From Variovorax sp. V213 (GTDB lineage Bacteria > Pseudomonadota > Gammaproteobacteria > Burkholderiales > Burkholderiaceae_C), in the NCBI RefSeq assembly GCF_041154455.1, contig NZ_AP028664.1, forward strand, positions 2,419,001 to 2,483,000: 64,000 bases of DNA. Reading direction: 5' to 3'. Positions 52,714 to 61,448 of this stretch are shown here, piece after piece (position 1 is the stretch's first letter; each line of letters starts with the position of its first letter). The translations under genes and the position numbers were made by a program. The notes under the pieces were generated by a model. The model saw nothing but the letters and a program-made list of their open reading frames with translations, was not told the origin of the DNA and ran no database searches.

Positions 52714-53373
52714 ATGCAAGGCGGAATACCGGAGCCTCTCACACTCGTCGCGGTAATGGTCGCGTTCGGCTTCGCGACCTTCGCGGCGCTGATGGTGACG
52801 AGCTACACCAAACTGGTCATCGTGTTCGGCCTGCTGCGCACCGCGCTGGGCCTGCAGCAGACGCCGCCGAACATGGTGCTGAACGGCATCGCGATCATCC
52901 TGACGGTCTACATCATGGCGCCGGTCGGCATGGACATCGGCGATACCCTGCGCAACCGCAACTTCGGCATCAAGGGCGAAAGCATGGGCGACATCATGGC
53001 GGTGATCGACGCCGCCAAGGTGCCCGTGAAGGAGTTCCTGCAGAAGCACACGCACGAACGCGAGCGCCAGTTCTTCCTCAAGTCGGCCTCCAACATCTGG
53101 CCGAAGGCGCGCGCCGAACAATTGAGGGACGACGACTTCATGGTGCTGGTGCCGAGCTTCACGCTCAGCGAGCTGACGCGTGCCTTCCAAATCGGCTTCA
53201 TCATCTACCTGGTGTTCGTGGTGGTGGACCTGATCGTCGCCACAGTGCTGCTGGCGCTCGGCATGTCGATGATCGCGCCCACCACCATCTCGCTGCCCTT
53301 CAAGCTGCTGCTGTTCGTGATGCTGGACGGCTGGACGCGGCTGGTGCACGGGCTGGTGCTGTCGTACCGATGA
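52714..53373 (+). CDS. sctR: SctR: type III export-gate protein
   Basis: 219 residues of the FliP/YscR family: LMVTSYTKLVIVFGLLRTALG, QQTPPNMVLNGIAIILT, the soluble loop with RERQFFLKSA, VLVPSFTLSELTRAFQIGF, and ALGMSMIAPTTISLPFKLLL at the end. Starts 11 bases after sctQ. Its final 74 bases overlap the convergent azoreductase gene. It forms the pentameric core of the export gate with SctS and SctT. Confidence 0.97.
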   Translation: MQGGIPEPLTLVAVMVAFGFATFAALMVTSYTKLVIVFGLLRTALGLQQTPPNMVLNGIAIILTVYIMAPVGMDIGDTLRNRNFGIKGESMGDIMAVIDAAKVPVKEFLQKHTHERERQFFLKSASNIWPKARAEQLRDDDFMVLVPSFTLSELTRAFQIGFIIYLVFVVVDLIVATVLLALGMSMIAPTTISLPFKLLLFVMLDGWTRLVHGLVLSYR

Positions 53374-54043
53374 GCTGACCCACCAGGCGATCGACGGCCT
53401 CCTCGGCACGCCGCAGCGACTGCGCCAGCTGCTCGCCGCCGAACTCGTCGCACTCCACCGCCGCCTCGACCACCTCGGTGATGCCGATGTAGCCGAATAC
53501 CGAGCGCACGCTGCTCTCGGTGTGGTTCAGGTGCGCAATGCGCCCGCCGGGGTCGTAGCCGCGGTCGCCGCGCGCGCCGAGCAGCACCATGCGCTTGCCC
53601 GCGTCCGCGAGCATCGGCCAGTAAGGCACCGCGCCGCGCGCACGGTCGAAGCCGAAGGTGCGGCCCACGCGCACGATGTTGTCGATCCAGGCCTTGAACT
53701 GCGCGGGCACGCTGAAGTTGTACATCGGCAAGCCCACCACGATCACGTCGGCGGCAACCAGCTGGTCGACGAGCCGGTCGCTTTCGGCCAGTACGTCCGC
53801 CATCCAGGGTTCGCGCTCGGCGGGGGGAGTGAAGGCGGCGTGGATCCAGCGCCCGTTCACGTGGGCGGGCGGATGCTGGCCGACGTCGAGATGGTCGATG
53901 CGGTCGTTCGGCCGGGCCTTGCGCCAGCGCTCGACGAAGCGCGCAGAGAGCCTGCGCGTGTGCGAGCCGTGGGCGTCGATGTCGGACCGGCCCGGACGGG
54001 CGCTGGCGTCGATATGAAGAAGGTTCAGGTTCATGGTCTTCAT
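53300..54043 (-). CDS. azoR: FMN-dependent NADH:azoreductase / flavodoxin-fold quinone reductase
   Basis: 247 residues from ATG 54043. Flavodoxin-like fold with LHIDASARPGRSD at the phosphate-binding loop, GLPMYNFSVPAQFKAWIDNI (the AzoR signature) and VLLGARGDRGYDPGG. It reduces azo dyes and quinones with two electrons using NADH. The last 23 residues (Ala/Ser/Pro/Arg-rich) lie in the 74 bases that run antisense into sctR, beyond the usual end of the family, so the normal stop may have been lost. Divergent from a LysR gene. Confidence 0.85.
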   Translation of the reverse strand: MKTMNLNLLHIDASARPGRSDIDAHGSHTRRLSARFVERWRKARPNDRIDHLDVGQHPPAHVNGRWIHAAFTPPAEREPWMADVLAESDRLVDQLVAADVIVVGLPMYNFSVPAQFKAWIDNIVRVGRTFGFDRARGAVPYWPMLADAGKRMVLLGARGDRGYDPGGRIAHLNHTESSVRSVFGYIGITEVVEAAVECDEFGGEQLAQSLRRAEEAVDRLVGQLIGTTAPARAPAASSRPASRTAAA

Positions 54044-54090
54044 GGATGAGTTGATTTGTTCTGTCTTGCGCTGCCAGAATGGCTGCACGG

Positions 54091-54107
54091 ATCTCTAATC
54101 TAGAGAT
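54091..54107. promoter_or_regulatory. LysR-type operator palindrome
   Basis: ATCTCTA-ATC-TAGAGAT, perfect 7-base arms with a 3-base centre and an internal T-N11-A spacing, in the 100 bases between the divergent azoreductase (start 54043) and LysR (start 54144) genes. It should be the binding site for that regulator. Confidence 0.65.
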
Positions 54108-54143
54108 AAACCCATCCAGCGACAAACGATCATTTCTCCATCG

Positions 54144-55067
54144 ATGAACGAAATTGGCTCATCCATCCGCCGGCCTCGCCGCCTGCCGCCGCTGCTCTCG
54201 CTGCGCGCGTTCGAAGCGGCTGCCGCGCACCTGAGCTTTCAGCGCGCCGCGCTCGAACTCTCGGTCACGCCCTCTGCCATCAGCCACCAGGTGCGTTCGC
54301 TCGAAGACACGCTGGGCCGGCCGCTGTTTCTCCGGCTCACGCGGCAGCTTGCGTTGATGCCCGCGGGCGAGCGGCTCTTCGACGATCTGCGCGCCGGCTT
54401 CGATGCGCTGGAGGCTGGCGTCGAGAGGCTGCGTCAACCTGTCGCATCGCGGGCCGTCACGCTCACCACCAACACCGCCTTTGCCGCACGCTGGGTGCTG
54501 CCGCGCATGGCGGCTTTTCGCAAGGCCTGCCCCGGCATCGAACTGCGGCTGCATGCCAGCGACACGCTGGTCGACCTGGCGCGTGGCGACGCCGACATTG
54601 CGGTGCGCTCCGGCAGCGGCAACTGGCCGGGCCTGGTGGTGCGCGAGCTGATGTCCGAGCGCTACGCGCCGCTGTGCAGCCCGATGCTGGGCCTGAAGCG
54701 CGCGGGCGACCTGCCGAAGCACCAGCTGATCCATTCCGACTGGCAGCCTGGCGCGGTGGCGCCCGCACCGTGGTCGCGGTGGTTCCGCGAAGCGGGCGTT
54801 GCGCCGCCCAGGGGCCGTTCGATGAAGGCCGCCGGCCTGTCGTTCTCGGACGAAACCCACGCCATCCTGGCCGCGCTCGCGGGCCACGGCGTGGCACTGC
54901 TGAGCCTCACGCTCGCGGCGGAAGAGCTGCGCAGCGGCGCGCTGGTGCAGCCCTTCGGGCCTGCGCTCGATACCGGGAGCTACTTTCTCGCGGTGGCGAA
55001 TGGGCGGGAAGACGAAGCCGCGATTCGCGCCGTGTGGGAGTGGATTGCGTCGCAGGCCGCGGCGTGA
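54144..55067 (+). CDS. LysR-family regulator, GcvA-like
   Basis: 307 residues: HTH (residues about 20-75: RLPPLLSLRAFEAAAAHLSF, TPSAISHQVRSLEDTLG) and effector domain with TLTTNTAFAARWVLPRMAAF, the GcvA-like marker. Divergent from the azoreductase, with a palindrome between them, so it probably senses an oxidant or aromatic and controls that gene and itself. Confidence 0.9.
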   Translation: MNEIGSSIRRPRRLPPLLSLRAFEAAAAHLSFQRAALELSVTPSAISHQVRSLEDTLGRPLFLRLTRQLALMPAGERLFDDLRAGFDALEAGVERLRQPVASRAVTLTTNTAFAARWVLPRMAAFRKACPGIELRLHASDTLVDLARGDADIAVRSGSGNWPGLVVRELMSERYAPLCSPMLGLKRAGDLPKHQLIHSDWQPGAVAPAPWSRWFREAGVAPPRGRSMKAAGLSFSDETHAILAALAGHGVALLSLTLAAEELRSGALVQPFGPALDTGSYFLAVANGREDEAAIRAVWEWIASQAAA

Positions 55068-55082
55068 CCCGGCCGCCGGGAC

Positions 55083-55736
55083 TTACGCCAGAGGGGTCGT
55101 GATTTCCCGCAGCGCCATGCGCTTGAACGCCTCCACCAGGGCAGCGCCTTCCGCGGGATCGACCGCGATGGCCAGGCGGATGGTGGCCTCGCCCATCTCC
55201 CAGATCAGAAAGGCGGCCTGCCCGATCCGCTTCGCATTGGCACGGCCGTGCACCTTGTGCATGGCGTCGGCCAGCATCTGTCCGCAGACGCGGCTCTCGG
55301 CAATCTGCAGCGTCAGCAGTTGCCTGTCGGCCTGCATGCCGCTCCAGATGTCGCGCATGACAGGCCGCTCGTTGACGATCGCGTAGTACACGTCCACCAG
55401 CCCCGCGAACGACGACTGCAGGCTGGCGAGGTCGGTCACGTCCTTCAGGCCGTCCCGGATGCACTCCCGGCTGCGTGCGTTGATGCGCTCCGCCAGCATG
55501 CGGATCAGCGCGGATTTTTCAGGGAAGTACTGATAGAGCGATCCGATCGAAATGCCGGCCGAGGTGGCGACCTCGCTCATCTTCAACTGGTCGCTTCCGC
55601 CTCGCACGATCAGCTCGGCAGCCGCTTCGAGGATGCGCTCCACGCGCGCCTTGCTCCGCTCCTGGATGGGGCTTTTTCTTGCCGTGGGCGGTTCCGCGAC
55701 TGCAACCCGAGAGCGCGACGATGCGGCGCGACTCAT
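55083..55736 (-). CDS. TetR-family repressor
   Basis: 217 residues from ATG 55736 (a 22-residue upstream extension would run through the operators). HTH at about residues 28-75: RILEAAAELIVRGGSDQL and SEVATSAGISIGSLYQYFPEK, the TetR signature. The helical ligand domain follows. It is divergent from the NmrA-like gene, with a strong palindrome between them, and should repress it in the absence of an inducer. Confidence 0.92.
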   Translation of the reverse strand: MSRAASSRSRVAVAEPPTARKSPIQERSKARVERILEAAAELIVRGGSDQLKMSEVATSAGISIGSLYQYFPEKSALIRMLAERINARSRECIRDGLKDVTDLASLQSSFAGLVDVYYAIVNERPVMRDIWSGMQADRQLLTLQIAESRVCGQMLADAMHKVHGRANAKRIGQAAFLIWEMGEATIRLAIAVDPAEGAALVEAFKRMALREITTPLA

Positions 55737-55763
55737 GGCCGCACCTCGGGGTTGACATTCAAA

Positions 55764-55804
55764 ATGTGAGTAACTATCATTTTTTATGTGAGCATTTCTC
55801 ACAT
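55764..55804. promoter_or_regulatory. TetR operator pair
   Basis: A perfect inverted repeat ATGTGAG-CATTT-CTCACAT (55786-55804) lies 19 bases upstream of the NmrA-like ATG. A second, imperfect copy, ATGTGAG-TAA-CTATCAT (55764-55780), shares the left arm. Both lie between the divergent TetR and NmrA-like genes. Confidence 0.75.
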
Positions 55805-55823
55805 TATCTCAAGGAGTTCGAAA

Positions 55824-56672
55824 ATGGCAATCAGCAGCACCCGGGATGATGCGCATCCCATTCTGGTACTCGGTGCCAACGGCAAGACCGGAGGCCGCGT
55901 TCTGGCCCGCCTCCGCGCCGCCGGGCATGCGGTGCGCGTCGGCTCGCGCTCCACAGAGCCGCGCTTCGATTGGGAGGAGCGCGCGACCTGGAAGTCCGCC
56001 CTGCAGGACGTCCGCGCCGTCTACGTGGCCTACCAGCCGGACCTGTGCGTGCCGGGCGCCGTCGAGACGGTGACCGCGTTCTTCGATGCCGCCGCCGAGG
56101 CCGGGGTCGAGAAGATCGTGCTCCTCTCGGGCCGGGGCGAACCGGAGGCCCTGGATGCCGAGAAAGCACTGCAAGCCACCTCGCTCGACTGGACCATCGT
56201 GCGCGCCAGCTGGTTCTTCCAGAACTTCAGCGAGAACTACTTTCTCGACGAGATCGTCGCGGGCGCCATCACCCTGCCCGAAGGACTGGCACCGGAGCCC
56301 TTCGTCGATGCCGACGACATTGCCGACATCGCCGCCGAAGCGCTGGTCGGCGGCCGCCACAGCCGCAAGCTTTATGAAGTGACGGGCCCGCAGGCGCTCA
56401 CCTTCGCCGACGCCATCGCGCAGATCGGCCAGGCCACGGACCGCGAGATCGCCTGCCAGATCATCTCGAAGGAGGCCTACGCCCTGGCCCTGGCCGAAGC
56501 CGGCCTGCCGCCCGACGTTGCCGGGCTCGTGGTCTACCTGTTCAACACCGTTCTGGACGGCCGCAACACGCCCGTCGCGCACGGCGTGGAGCAGGCGCTG
56601 GGCCGCCCGCCGCGCAGCTTTGCCGCCTACGTTGCACGCACGGCCCCATCGGGTGTCTGGGGCGCGACGTGA
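55824..56672 (+). CDS. NmrA-like NAD(P)-binding protein
   Basis: 282 residues from ATG 55824, with AAGGAG upstream. Rossmann fold with ILVLGANGKTGGRVLARL (the atypical-SDR GxxGxxG) and the NmrA/HSCARG-like pattern LSGRGEPEALDAEKALQ, WTIVRASWFFQNFSENYF. Relatives are NAD(P)H:quinone reductases or redox-sensing regulators without catalysis. It is the likely target of the divergent TetR repressor. Confidence 0.85.
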   Translation: MAISSTRDDAHPILVLGANGKTGGRVLARLRAAGHAVRVGSRSTEPRFDWEERATWKSALQDVRAVYVAYQPDLCVPGAVETVTAFFDAAAEAGVEKIVLLSGRGEPEALDAEKALQATSLDWTIVRASWFFQNFSENYFLDEIVAGAITLPEGLAPEPFVDADDIADIAAEALVGGRHSRKLYEVTGPQALTFADAIAQIGQATDREIACQIISKEAYALALAEAGLPPDVAGLVVYLFNTVLDGRNTPVAHGVEQALGRPPRSFAAYVARTAPSGVWGAT

Positions 56673-56690
56673 GGTGCGGCCGCGGGCCGT

Positions 56691-57596
56691 TCAGGCCGCG
56701 CGCAACTGCTCGCGCAGCTTCTGCCCGATCTCGGGCCGCTCGAGGAACGGGTCTGCCGGGTTCTTGACCGCGACGATGTTCTCCATGCGGCTGCGCACAT
56801 TGCCCAGCGCCTTCGGGTGGCTGAAAACGTAGAACTGGTTGTCACTGATGGCGTCGAATACCTTGGCCGCGACTTCGGCCGCGGTGATCTTGCCGCTGCT
56901 CACGGCCTTGTTGCTCATGGCCTGGCCGATGAGCTGGCTCTTGGTGAGTTCGGTTTCCTTGGGTGCGTTGGGGCGGTTGCGTTCGCTGCTGGTGATGCCG
57001 GTGGGCACGAAGTACGGGCACAAGAGGCTCGCGCCGATCTGGTCGGTGACGAGGTTCAGGTCCTGGTACAGGGTTTCGGTCAGGCTCACCACCGCGGCCT
57101 TGGCGGCGTTGTAGATGCCCATGTTGGGCGGCGTGAGCAGCCCGGCCATGCTGGCGGTGTTGGTGATGTGGCCGCGGTAGCCCGGGTCTTTGGCGGCGGC
57201 TTCGAGCATCATGGGCGTGAACAGGCGCACGCCGTGGATCACGCCCCACAGGTCGACGCCGAGCACCCACTCCCAGTCGGCCACGGTGTTCTCCCACACC
57301 AGGCCGCCAGCGCCCACGCCGGCGTTGTTGAACACGAAATGCGGCGCGCCGAAGCGCTCCTTCACCGCAAGGGCCAGGGCCTCCATCTGCGCGGCGCTCG
57401 ACACGTCGACCTTGCGGGCGAGCACCTGCGCGCCGGCGGCTTCCATCTCGGCCCGGGCCTTGTCGAGCGCGTCCTGCTGCACGTCGACGAGCACCAAGTT
57501 CATGCCGCGCGCGGCTCCGATGCGCGCGCACTCGAGGCCGAAGCCCGAACCCGCGCCGGTGAGTACGGCCGTCTTGCCCTTGAAGTCCTGAATCAT
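56691..57596 (-). CDS. Short-chain dehydrogenase/reductase
   Basis: 301 residues. Classical SDR features: TGAGSGFGLECARIGAARG for the cofactor, FNNAGVGAGG, an IPG-like start of the catalytic region with NTASMAGLL, and YNAAKAAV carrying the catalytic Tyr and Lys. A C-terminal extension (about 60 residues after the fold) is typical of larger SDRs that act on bulky alcohols. It is the last gene of the minus-strand operon running from the end of the window, 103 bases after the GST gene. Confidence 0.88.
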   Translation of the reverse strand: MIQDFKGKTAVLTGAGSGFGLECARIGAARGMNLVLVDVQQDALDKARAEMEAAGAQVLARKVDVSSAAQMEALALAVKERFGAPHFVFNNAGVGAGGLVWENTVADWEWVLGVDLWGVIHGVRLFTPMMLEAAAKDPGYRGHITNTASMAGLLTPPNMGIYNAAKAAVVSLTETLYQDLNLVTDQIGASLLCPYFVPTGITSSERNRPNAPKETELTKSQLIGQAMSNKAVSSGKITAAEVAAKVFDAISDNQFYVFSHPKALGNVRSRMENIVAVKNPADPFLERPEIGQKLREQLRAA

Positions 57597-57699
57597 TTGC
57601 CGGTGTCCTTCTTGCGTTGAATGTCTCTGACGTTGAAGGCCCTATTGAAATACGGAACGCGCGCCGACGCAGTCACGAAGGTTCCCGCCCGGAAGGTCG

Positions 57700-58638
57700 T
57701 CAGGCCTCCGCCTTCTTGAGCACATAGCCGATGCGCGGGAAGTGCACATGCACCGTGCCGACGCGCTCGCTGCTGCGCTCCAGTGTGTAATGCGTGCGCG
57801 TCGCGGCTACCAGCGTGCCGGGGGTTTCCTCGAGGCCGAAGCTCTCGGCGCGGACGGTGACCGCGCTGCCCAGCGGAATGCCGTGGTCGTCCTGGAAGGT
57901 GCTGTCGGTCAGCAGGGTGTGCGGCGTGGCGGCCTTGGCAACGGCAATGGCCTCCTCCGAGCTGAACTTCTCGGGCGCACCGTGAGTGATGGCTGCCATG
58001 CGGTCCATCCAGTCGAGCACCGCGGGCGTCAGGTCGAGGATGGTTCTCACCGATTCGATGCGGCGCGTGTACCAGAGCGGGTGATAGGCCGAGAAATCGG
58101 CGATGCACGGCACCTCCCCCAGCAGGTAGGGCTTGTCGTCAAACATGTCGGACAGGCGGCGCAGGTACGACTTGTAGGCGCCGGTGGCGTCGGCCGGGCG
58201 CAGCCGCGTCATGTTGCCGGCGCTCATCCTGCCGCGGTCTTCGCCGAAGGCCTTGGCAGCTTCGGGCGGCGCCTTGGCGAACACTTCGGCCGCACCCCGC
58301 GGCTGCAGGCTCCAGGCCATGGCGGCCCAGAACAGCGTGGTATCGGCCCACTGCGCAAGGATGCGCGACAGACCCTTCTCGGGTTCGGGGTAGAGCGTGG
58401 GTTCGGGTTGCAGGTGCTCGAGCACGTCGGCGATGAGCGCGCTGTCGCAATACATGTCGGCGCCGATCTGTAGGAACGGCGTCTTGCGGTAGCCGCCCGT
58501 GAGCTCTTCCACATCGGGCTTGGGCATGATCGGCGGAATGAAGACCGACTTCCACGGCAGCTTCTTGGCACCGAGGATCAGGCGAACTTTCTCCGAGAAC
58601 GGCGAGGTGGTGTAGTGGTGCAGGATGAGGTCGGCCAT
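57700..58638 (-). CDS. Glutathione S-transferase-like protein
   Basis: 312 residues from ATG 58638. N-terminal thioredoxin-like domain (LILHHYTTSPFSEKVRLILG, then the cis-Pro region GGYRKTPFLQIG and DSALIADVL) and a helical C-terminal domain, plus about 90 extra residues at the end, making it longer than a typical 210-residue GST. Substrate unknown. It is 34 bases after the AidB-like gene on the same strand. Confidence 0.82.
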   Translation of the reverse strand: MADLILHHYTTSPFSEKVRLILGAKKLPWKSVFIPPIMPKPDVEELTGGYRKTPFLQIGADMYCDSALIADVLEHLQPEPTLYPEPEKGLSRILAQWADTTLFWAAMAWSLQPRGAAEVFAKAPPEAAKAFGEDRGRMSAGNMTRLRPADATGAYKSYLRRLSDMFDDKPYLLGEVPCIADFSAYHPLWYTRRIESVRTILDLTPAVLDWMDRMAAITHGAPEKFSSEEAIAVAKAATPHTLLTDSTFQDDHGIPLGSAVTVRAESFGLEETPGTLVAATRTHYTLERSSERVGTVHVHFPRIGYVLKKAEA

Positions 58639-58672
58639 GTGCTGTTTCCGGTGGAGTGCTTGACTGTCGTGT

Positions 58673-60313
58673 TCAGAGCGGTTGCGCGCGCTCGATGATC
58701 GAATCGAAATCGGTGCCCGCACCCAGTGTGCCGAAGGCGTTGCCCCAGTCGCCGCCAAGGCGCGATGCGCAGAAGGCGTCGGCAACGGCCGCTGGCGCGG
58801 TCTGCGCAAGCAGCGAAGCCTGCACCGCCAGGGCCACGTCCTGCGCCAGCCGGCGCGCCCCGGCCTCGGAGGCCATGGCCTCGATGCGGGCCGGCAGCGC
58901 GTCGGCCAGCCGGTCGAACGCCGCATGCTGGCCACGCGCCGGCGACAGTTCCTTGGTGAGCGCGGCCACCGCATCGCCCTTTCGCAGGCCGCGCAGCAGG
59001 TCGAGCGCCATGATGTTGCCGGCCCCTTCCCAGATCGAATTGAGTGGCATCTCGCGGTAGATGCGGGCCATGATGCCTTCGCCGCCCTCCTCCACATAGC
59101 CGTTGCCGCCGAGGCATTCCATGGCCTCCTGGGCGAAGTGGCTGCCGCGCTTGCAGATCCAGAACTTGGCGACCGGTGTGAGCAGGCGGGCCATCAGCCG
59201 CTCGTGCGCGTCGTCCTGGTGGTCGAAGGCGCGCGCGAGGCGGATGGCCAGCGCCGTGGAGGCTTCGCTTTCGAGGGCGAGGTCGGCCAGCACGTTCTTC
59301 ATGAGCGGCTGGTCGATCAGCGGCTTGCCGAAGGCACTGCGCTGTCTGGCATGGTTGAGCGCGATGGCGAGCGCCTGCCGCATCAGGCCGCTGGTGCCCA
59401 GCGCGCAGTCGAGCCGGGTCATCGTGCCCATCTCGAGAATCTGCGGGACACCGCGCCCTTCTTCACCCACGAGCCATGCGCTGGCGCCGTGGAACTCGAC
59501 CTCGGAACTGGCGTTGGCCTTGTTGCCGAGCTTGTCCTTCAGGCGCTGGATGTGGATGGCGTTGCGGGTACCGTCGGGCAGCACCCGGGGCAGGAAGAAG
59601 CAGCTGAGGCCGGCCGGCGCCTGGGCCAGCACCAGGAAGGCATCGCACATGGGCGCCGAGAAGAACCACTTGTGGCCGGTGATCGCATAGCGCTCGCCCC
59701 AGTCGTCGCTGCCGTCGCGTGCGGCCTCGGTGGTGTTGGCCCGCACGTCGGAGCCGCCCTGTTTCTCGGTCATGCCCATGCCCATGGTCACGCCGGGCTT
59801 GTCCTTGGCGAAGGCAAGCGCCGGGTCGTACCAGAGGCTGCCGAGCTTCGGGCCCCAGTCGGCGTACACGGCGGCATTGCCGCGCAGGGCCGGCGTGGCC
59901 GCGTAGGTCATCGAGACGGGGCAAAGGACCGACGGCTCCAGCTCGGTGAAGAGCATGAAGCCGGCGGCACGCTGCACGTGGGGCGATTCCGAGGTGGCCG
60001 TCCAAGGTGTGCCGTGCAGGCCCGCGCCCACCGCGGCTGCCATCAGAAGGTGATAGCTCGGATGAAACTCCACCTCATCGATGCGCCGCCCGAAGCGGTC
60101 GTGCGTGTGCAGCTCGGGTGCGTGGGTGTTGGCGAGCCGGGCATGGGCCTGCATCTCGGCCGAGCCGAGGGTGACCCCGAGCTCCTGCAGCTGCGCCACG
60201 TGCAGCTGCGGCGCGTTGAATTTCAACGCATCGCGAAGGGGCCGGTTGGTTTCGAAGAGGTTGTAGTCCACCAGCGGCTCGGGCTGGTTGAAGACCTCAT
60301 GCGTCGAATTCAT
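58673..60313 (-). CDS. aidB: AidB-like acyl-CoA dehydrogenase
   Basis: 546 residues from ATG 60313, close to the 541 of E. coli AidB. Opening HEVFNQPEPLVDYNLFETNR is very typical of AidB, followed by MGMGMTEKQGGSDVRANTTE (FAD site), HKWFFSAPMCDAFL, RQRSAFGKPLIDQPLMKNVL and GGNGYVEEGG near the catalytic region. AidB is a flavoprotein of the adaptive response to alkylating agents with weak isovaleryl-CoA dehydrogenase activity. Here it is in a catabolic-looking operon; 96 bases separate it from the upstream MDR gene. Confidence 0.9.
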   Translation of the reverse strand: MNSTHEVFNQPEPLVDYNLFETNRPLRDALKFNAPQLHVAQLQELGVTLGSAEMQAHARLANTHAPELHTHDRFGRRIDEVEFHPSYHLLMAAAVGAGLHGTPWTATSESPHVQRAAGFMLFTELEPSVLCPVSMTYAATPALRGNAAVYADWGPKLGSLWYDPALAFAKDKPGVTMGMGMTEKQGGSDVRANTTEAARDGSDDWGERYAITGHKWFFSAPMCDAFLVLAQAPAGLSCFFLPRVLPDGTRNAIHIQRLKDKLGNKANASSEVEFHGASAWLVGEEGRGVPQILEMGTMTRLDCALGTSGLMRQALAIALNHARQRSAFGKPLIDQPLMKNVLADLALESEASTALAIRLARAFDHQDDAHERLMARLLTPVAKFWICKRGSHFAQEAMECLGGNGYVEEGGEGIMARIYREMPLNSIWEGAGNIMALDLLRGLRKGDAVAALTKELSPARGQHAAFDRLADALPARIEAMASEAGARRLAQDVALAVQASLLAQTAPAAVADAFCASRLGGDWGNAFGTLGAGTDFDSIIERAQPL

Positions 60314-60409
60314 TCGAATACCTCCGTGCTTCGCACTGCGGTGCAGGCTTGCTTGGGGCGGTCCGGCGCGGCACGCATGACCGGCCACCTTGCCGTGCGT
60401 TCAACCCAT

Positions 60410-61426
60410 TCAGATCAGTTTGACCAGTTGCTTGCCGAAATTCTTGCCCTTGAGCAAACCCAGGAAGGCCTCAGGGGCGGATTCGATGCCTTGCGCAACC
60501 GACTCGCGCGGCTTGAGCTTACCGGTGGCGACCAGCGCGCCGAGTTCGGCCAGCGCCTCGGGCCACACCTCCATGTGCTCGCTGACGATGAAGCCTTCGA
60601 TCTTCATGCGGTTGATGAGGATCAGGGCCGGGTTCGCCAGCGGCAGTGGCTGGCCGTCGTAGCCCGCGATCATCCCGCACAGCGCCACTCGCGAGAAGGC
60701 GTTGGCCCGCAGCAGCACGGCGTCGAAGATGTAGCCGCCCACGTTCTCGAAGTAGCCATCGATGCCGTTCGGGCAGGCTTCCTTGAGCGCGGCGCTCATG
60801 CTCTTCACGTCGGGATGCTGGCGGTAGTCGATGCAGGCGTCGAAGCCGAGTTCATCGGTCACGTACTTGCACTTGTCCGGGCCGCCCGCAATGCCCACCA
60901 CGCGGCAGCCGCGCGCCTTGGCAAGCGCGCCGAAGGCGCTGCCGACCGCGCCGCTGGCGGCCGTGACGACCATCGTCTCGCCGGCCTTGGGCGCAATGAT
61001 CTTCACCAGGCCGTACCAGGCCGTGACGCCCGGCATGCCCACTGCGCCCAGGTAGTGCGACAGCGGCACGTGCGTGGTGTCGACCTTCTTCAGTGCGCCG
61101 GGCTGCGAGGCATCGACCACGCTGTATTCCTGCCAGCCGCCGAAGCCCACCACCTTGTCGCCGGCGGCGAACTTGGGGTGCCTGCTTTCCACCACTTCAC
61201 CGGCCGTGCCGCCCTGCATCACCTGGCCCAGCGGCTGCGGCTGCGCGTAGCTCTTGGAATCGTTCATGCGGCCGCGCATGTACGGGTCGAGGCTCATGTA
61301 GTGGTGACGCACCAGCACCTGGTTGTCCTTGAGCGCGGGCGTTTCGGCGGTCACGAGCTTGAAGTTGCCGGCAACGGCTTCGCCATCGGGGCGGTTGTCG
61401 AGGTGGATCTGTTTGTTGGTAGGCAT
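60410..61426 (-). CDS. NADP-dependent oxidoreductase, MDR family (CurA/YncB-like)
   Basis: 338 residues, zinc-independent medium-chain dehydrogenase/reductase. The N-terminal segment HHYMSLDPYMRGRM is the signature of leukotriene B4 12-hydroxydehydrogenase / CurA-type double-bond reductases, and VVTAASGAVGSAFGALAKARGC is the NADP-binding motif; VGIAGGPDKCKYV follows. It should reduce enone double bonds with NADPH. It follows the thioesterase gene by 22 bases. Confidence 0.92.
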   Translation of the reverse strand: MPTNKQIHLDNRPDGEAVAGNFKLVTAETPALKDNQVLVRHHYMSLDPYMRGRMNDSKSYAQPQPLGQVMQGGTAGEVVESRHPKFAAGDKVVGFGGWQEYSVVDASQPGALKKVDTTHVPLSHYLGAVGMPGVTAWYGLVKIIAPKAGETMVVTAASGAVGSAFGALAKARGCRVVGIAGGPDKCKYVTDELGFDACIDYRQHPDVKSMSAALKEACPNGIDGYFENVGGYIFDAVLLRANAFSRVALCGMIAGYDGQPLPLANPALILINRMKIEGFIVSEHMEVWPEALAELGALVATGKLKPRESVAQGIESAPEAFLGLLKGKNFGKQLVKLI

Positions 61427-61448
61427 GAGAGTCTCCGGGGGAATGCAA

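Noticed and set aside
57597..57699. Possible short gene between the GST and SDR genes
   Set aside because: Only a frame that mostly shadows the GST gene is open here; there is no own start with a ribosome site.
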